DNA from: Propionibacteriaceae bacterium
GTDB lineage: Bacteria > Actinomycetota > Actinomycetes > Propionibacteriales > Propionibacteriaceae
Assembly: GCA_027353565.1 (NCBI GenBank)
Contig: DAIEHO010000211.1
Location: 1 to 5,351 of the forward strand
Direction: 5' to 3'
Length of the DNA stretch: 5,351 nt
Below, piece after piece: positions 4,972-5,351 of this stretch (position 1 is the stretch's first letter; every line of letters begins with the position of its first letter). A program made the position numbers and the translations under genes. Under the pieces are notes generated by a model. That model made no database searches, was not told the origin of the DNA, and saw only the letters and a list, made by a program, of their open reading frames with translations.

Positions 4972-5351
4972 TCACGGGACGCGCCGCCCGGTCACGAAGC
5001 GCCACCGGCCGGCCAGGTCCTGGTGGTCACGGACCATGTCGAACGACCCGTGCCGCGCGTAGAGGGCGAGGACGTCGGCGTGCTGGACCTCGGCGTGCTC
5101 GGCCGCGAGGAGGCCGTCGGGCTTCAGCAGCCGGGCCGCCACCGTCGCCACGACGCGCAGCGCGTCCAACCCGTCGTCCCCGGAGAACACCGCGAGGTGG
5201 GGGTCGTGGTCGCGTACGTCCGCAGGGACGCTCTCCCACGCGTCCAGCGGCACGTACGGAGGGTTCACCACGACGAGGTCGACCGTGCCGTCCAGCTCGT
5301 GGAGCCCCTCGGCCATGTCGGCTTCGACCACCTGCACGCCCGTACCTGCGA
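4972..5351 (-). CDS. prmC: Peptide chain release factor N5-glutamine methyltransferase, C-terminal part (5' end outside window)
   Basis: PrmC (HemK) methylates the Gln of the GGQ motif in release factors RF1 and RF2 using S-adenosylmethionine. The last 125 residues are visible. The catalytic motif NPPY (5254-5265) sits in DLVVVNPPYVPLDAWESVP, which identifies the family. It is followed by FSGDDGLDALRVVATVAARL, the conserved FDGG.DGL-like segment, then by AEHAEVQ in place of the usual E.G..Q, and ends in HQDLAGRWRFVTGRR, the family's typical terminal strand (DLAGRxRxxxGR). The frame is open through base 5351, so the N-terminal helical domain and SAM-binding motif I lie beyond the edge; the GTG at 5337 is internal, not the start. 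Sua5 follows 49 bp downstream. The prmC-sua5 pair is common in Actinomycetota, usually behind prfA. Confidence 0.94.
   Translation of the reverse strand, partial: AGTGVQVVEADMAEGLHELDGTVDLVVVNPPYVPLDAWESVPADVRDHDPHLAVFSGDDGLDALRVVATVAARLLKPDGLLAAEHAEVQHADVLALYARHGSFDMVRDHQDLAGRWRFVTGRRVP

Noticed and set aside
5335..5337. GTG 5337 as the start of a short methyltransferase
   Set aside because: The frame is open to the window edge and a PrmC protein needs the upstream SAM-binding motif, so this GTG is an internal Val codon.

Overview
The window is a compact, high-GC stretch in which every convincing gene lies on the minus strand. Read in transcription order (from high to low coordinates) it holds: the end of prmC, a Sua5/YrdC-type threonylcarbamoyl-AMP synthase, a WecA-type polyprenyl-phosphate sugar-1-phosphate transferase, a four-helix AtpI-like membrane protein, a 72-residue AtpZ-like protein, atpB, atpE, atpF and the start of atpH. 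The order prmC - sua5 - wecA (rfe) - small membrane protein - atpB - atpE - atpF - atpH is the one known from Mycobacterium tuberculosis and many other Actinomycetota. Together with the GC-rich codon use and frequent GTG starts, this points to an actinobacterium. A separate b subunit and delta subunit, instead of the mycobacterial b-delta fusion, argues against Mycobacterium. A Propionibacteriales/Nocardioidaceae-like host is a guess from overall feel only.

Layout. 4972-5351: C-terminal half of PrmC, cut by the window edge. 3864-4922: Sua5 with long low-complexity tails on both sides of its catalytic domain. 2700-3863: WecA-like transferase, its GTG start directly abutting the sua5 stop. 2275-2703: AtpI-like protein, overlapping wecA by ATGA. 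2234-2274: a 41-bp gap with a candidate extended -10 promoter and a 13-codon mini-ORF. 2015-2233: AtpZ-like protein. 1160-2002: atpB (a subunit). 873-1109: atpE (c subunit). 329-865: atpF (b subunit). 1-317: atpH (delta subunit), cut by the other edge. No gap between genes exceeds 50 bp, and there are no RNA genes, mobile elements or CRISPR arrays.

Function. The lower half encodes the membrane (Fo) sector of an H+-coupled F-type ATP synthase plus two small accessory membrane proteins. The upper half carries housekeeping genes: release-factor methylation (PrmC), the first step of t6A tRNA modification (Sua5) and the first membrane step of a cell-envelope glycan (WecA-like). The tight spacing suggests one long transcript, probably boosted by an internal promoter in front of the AtpZ-like gene.

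This is mostly an ordinary conserved core region; I see no undescribed system. The points worth a second look are the tails of Sua5, the start-site architecture of the AtpZ-like gene, the co-occurrence of AtpI- and AtpZ-type proteins, and the residues of the c subunit at the ion- and bedaquiline-binding site.
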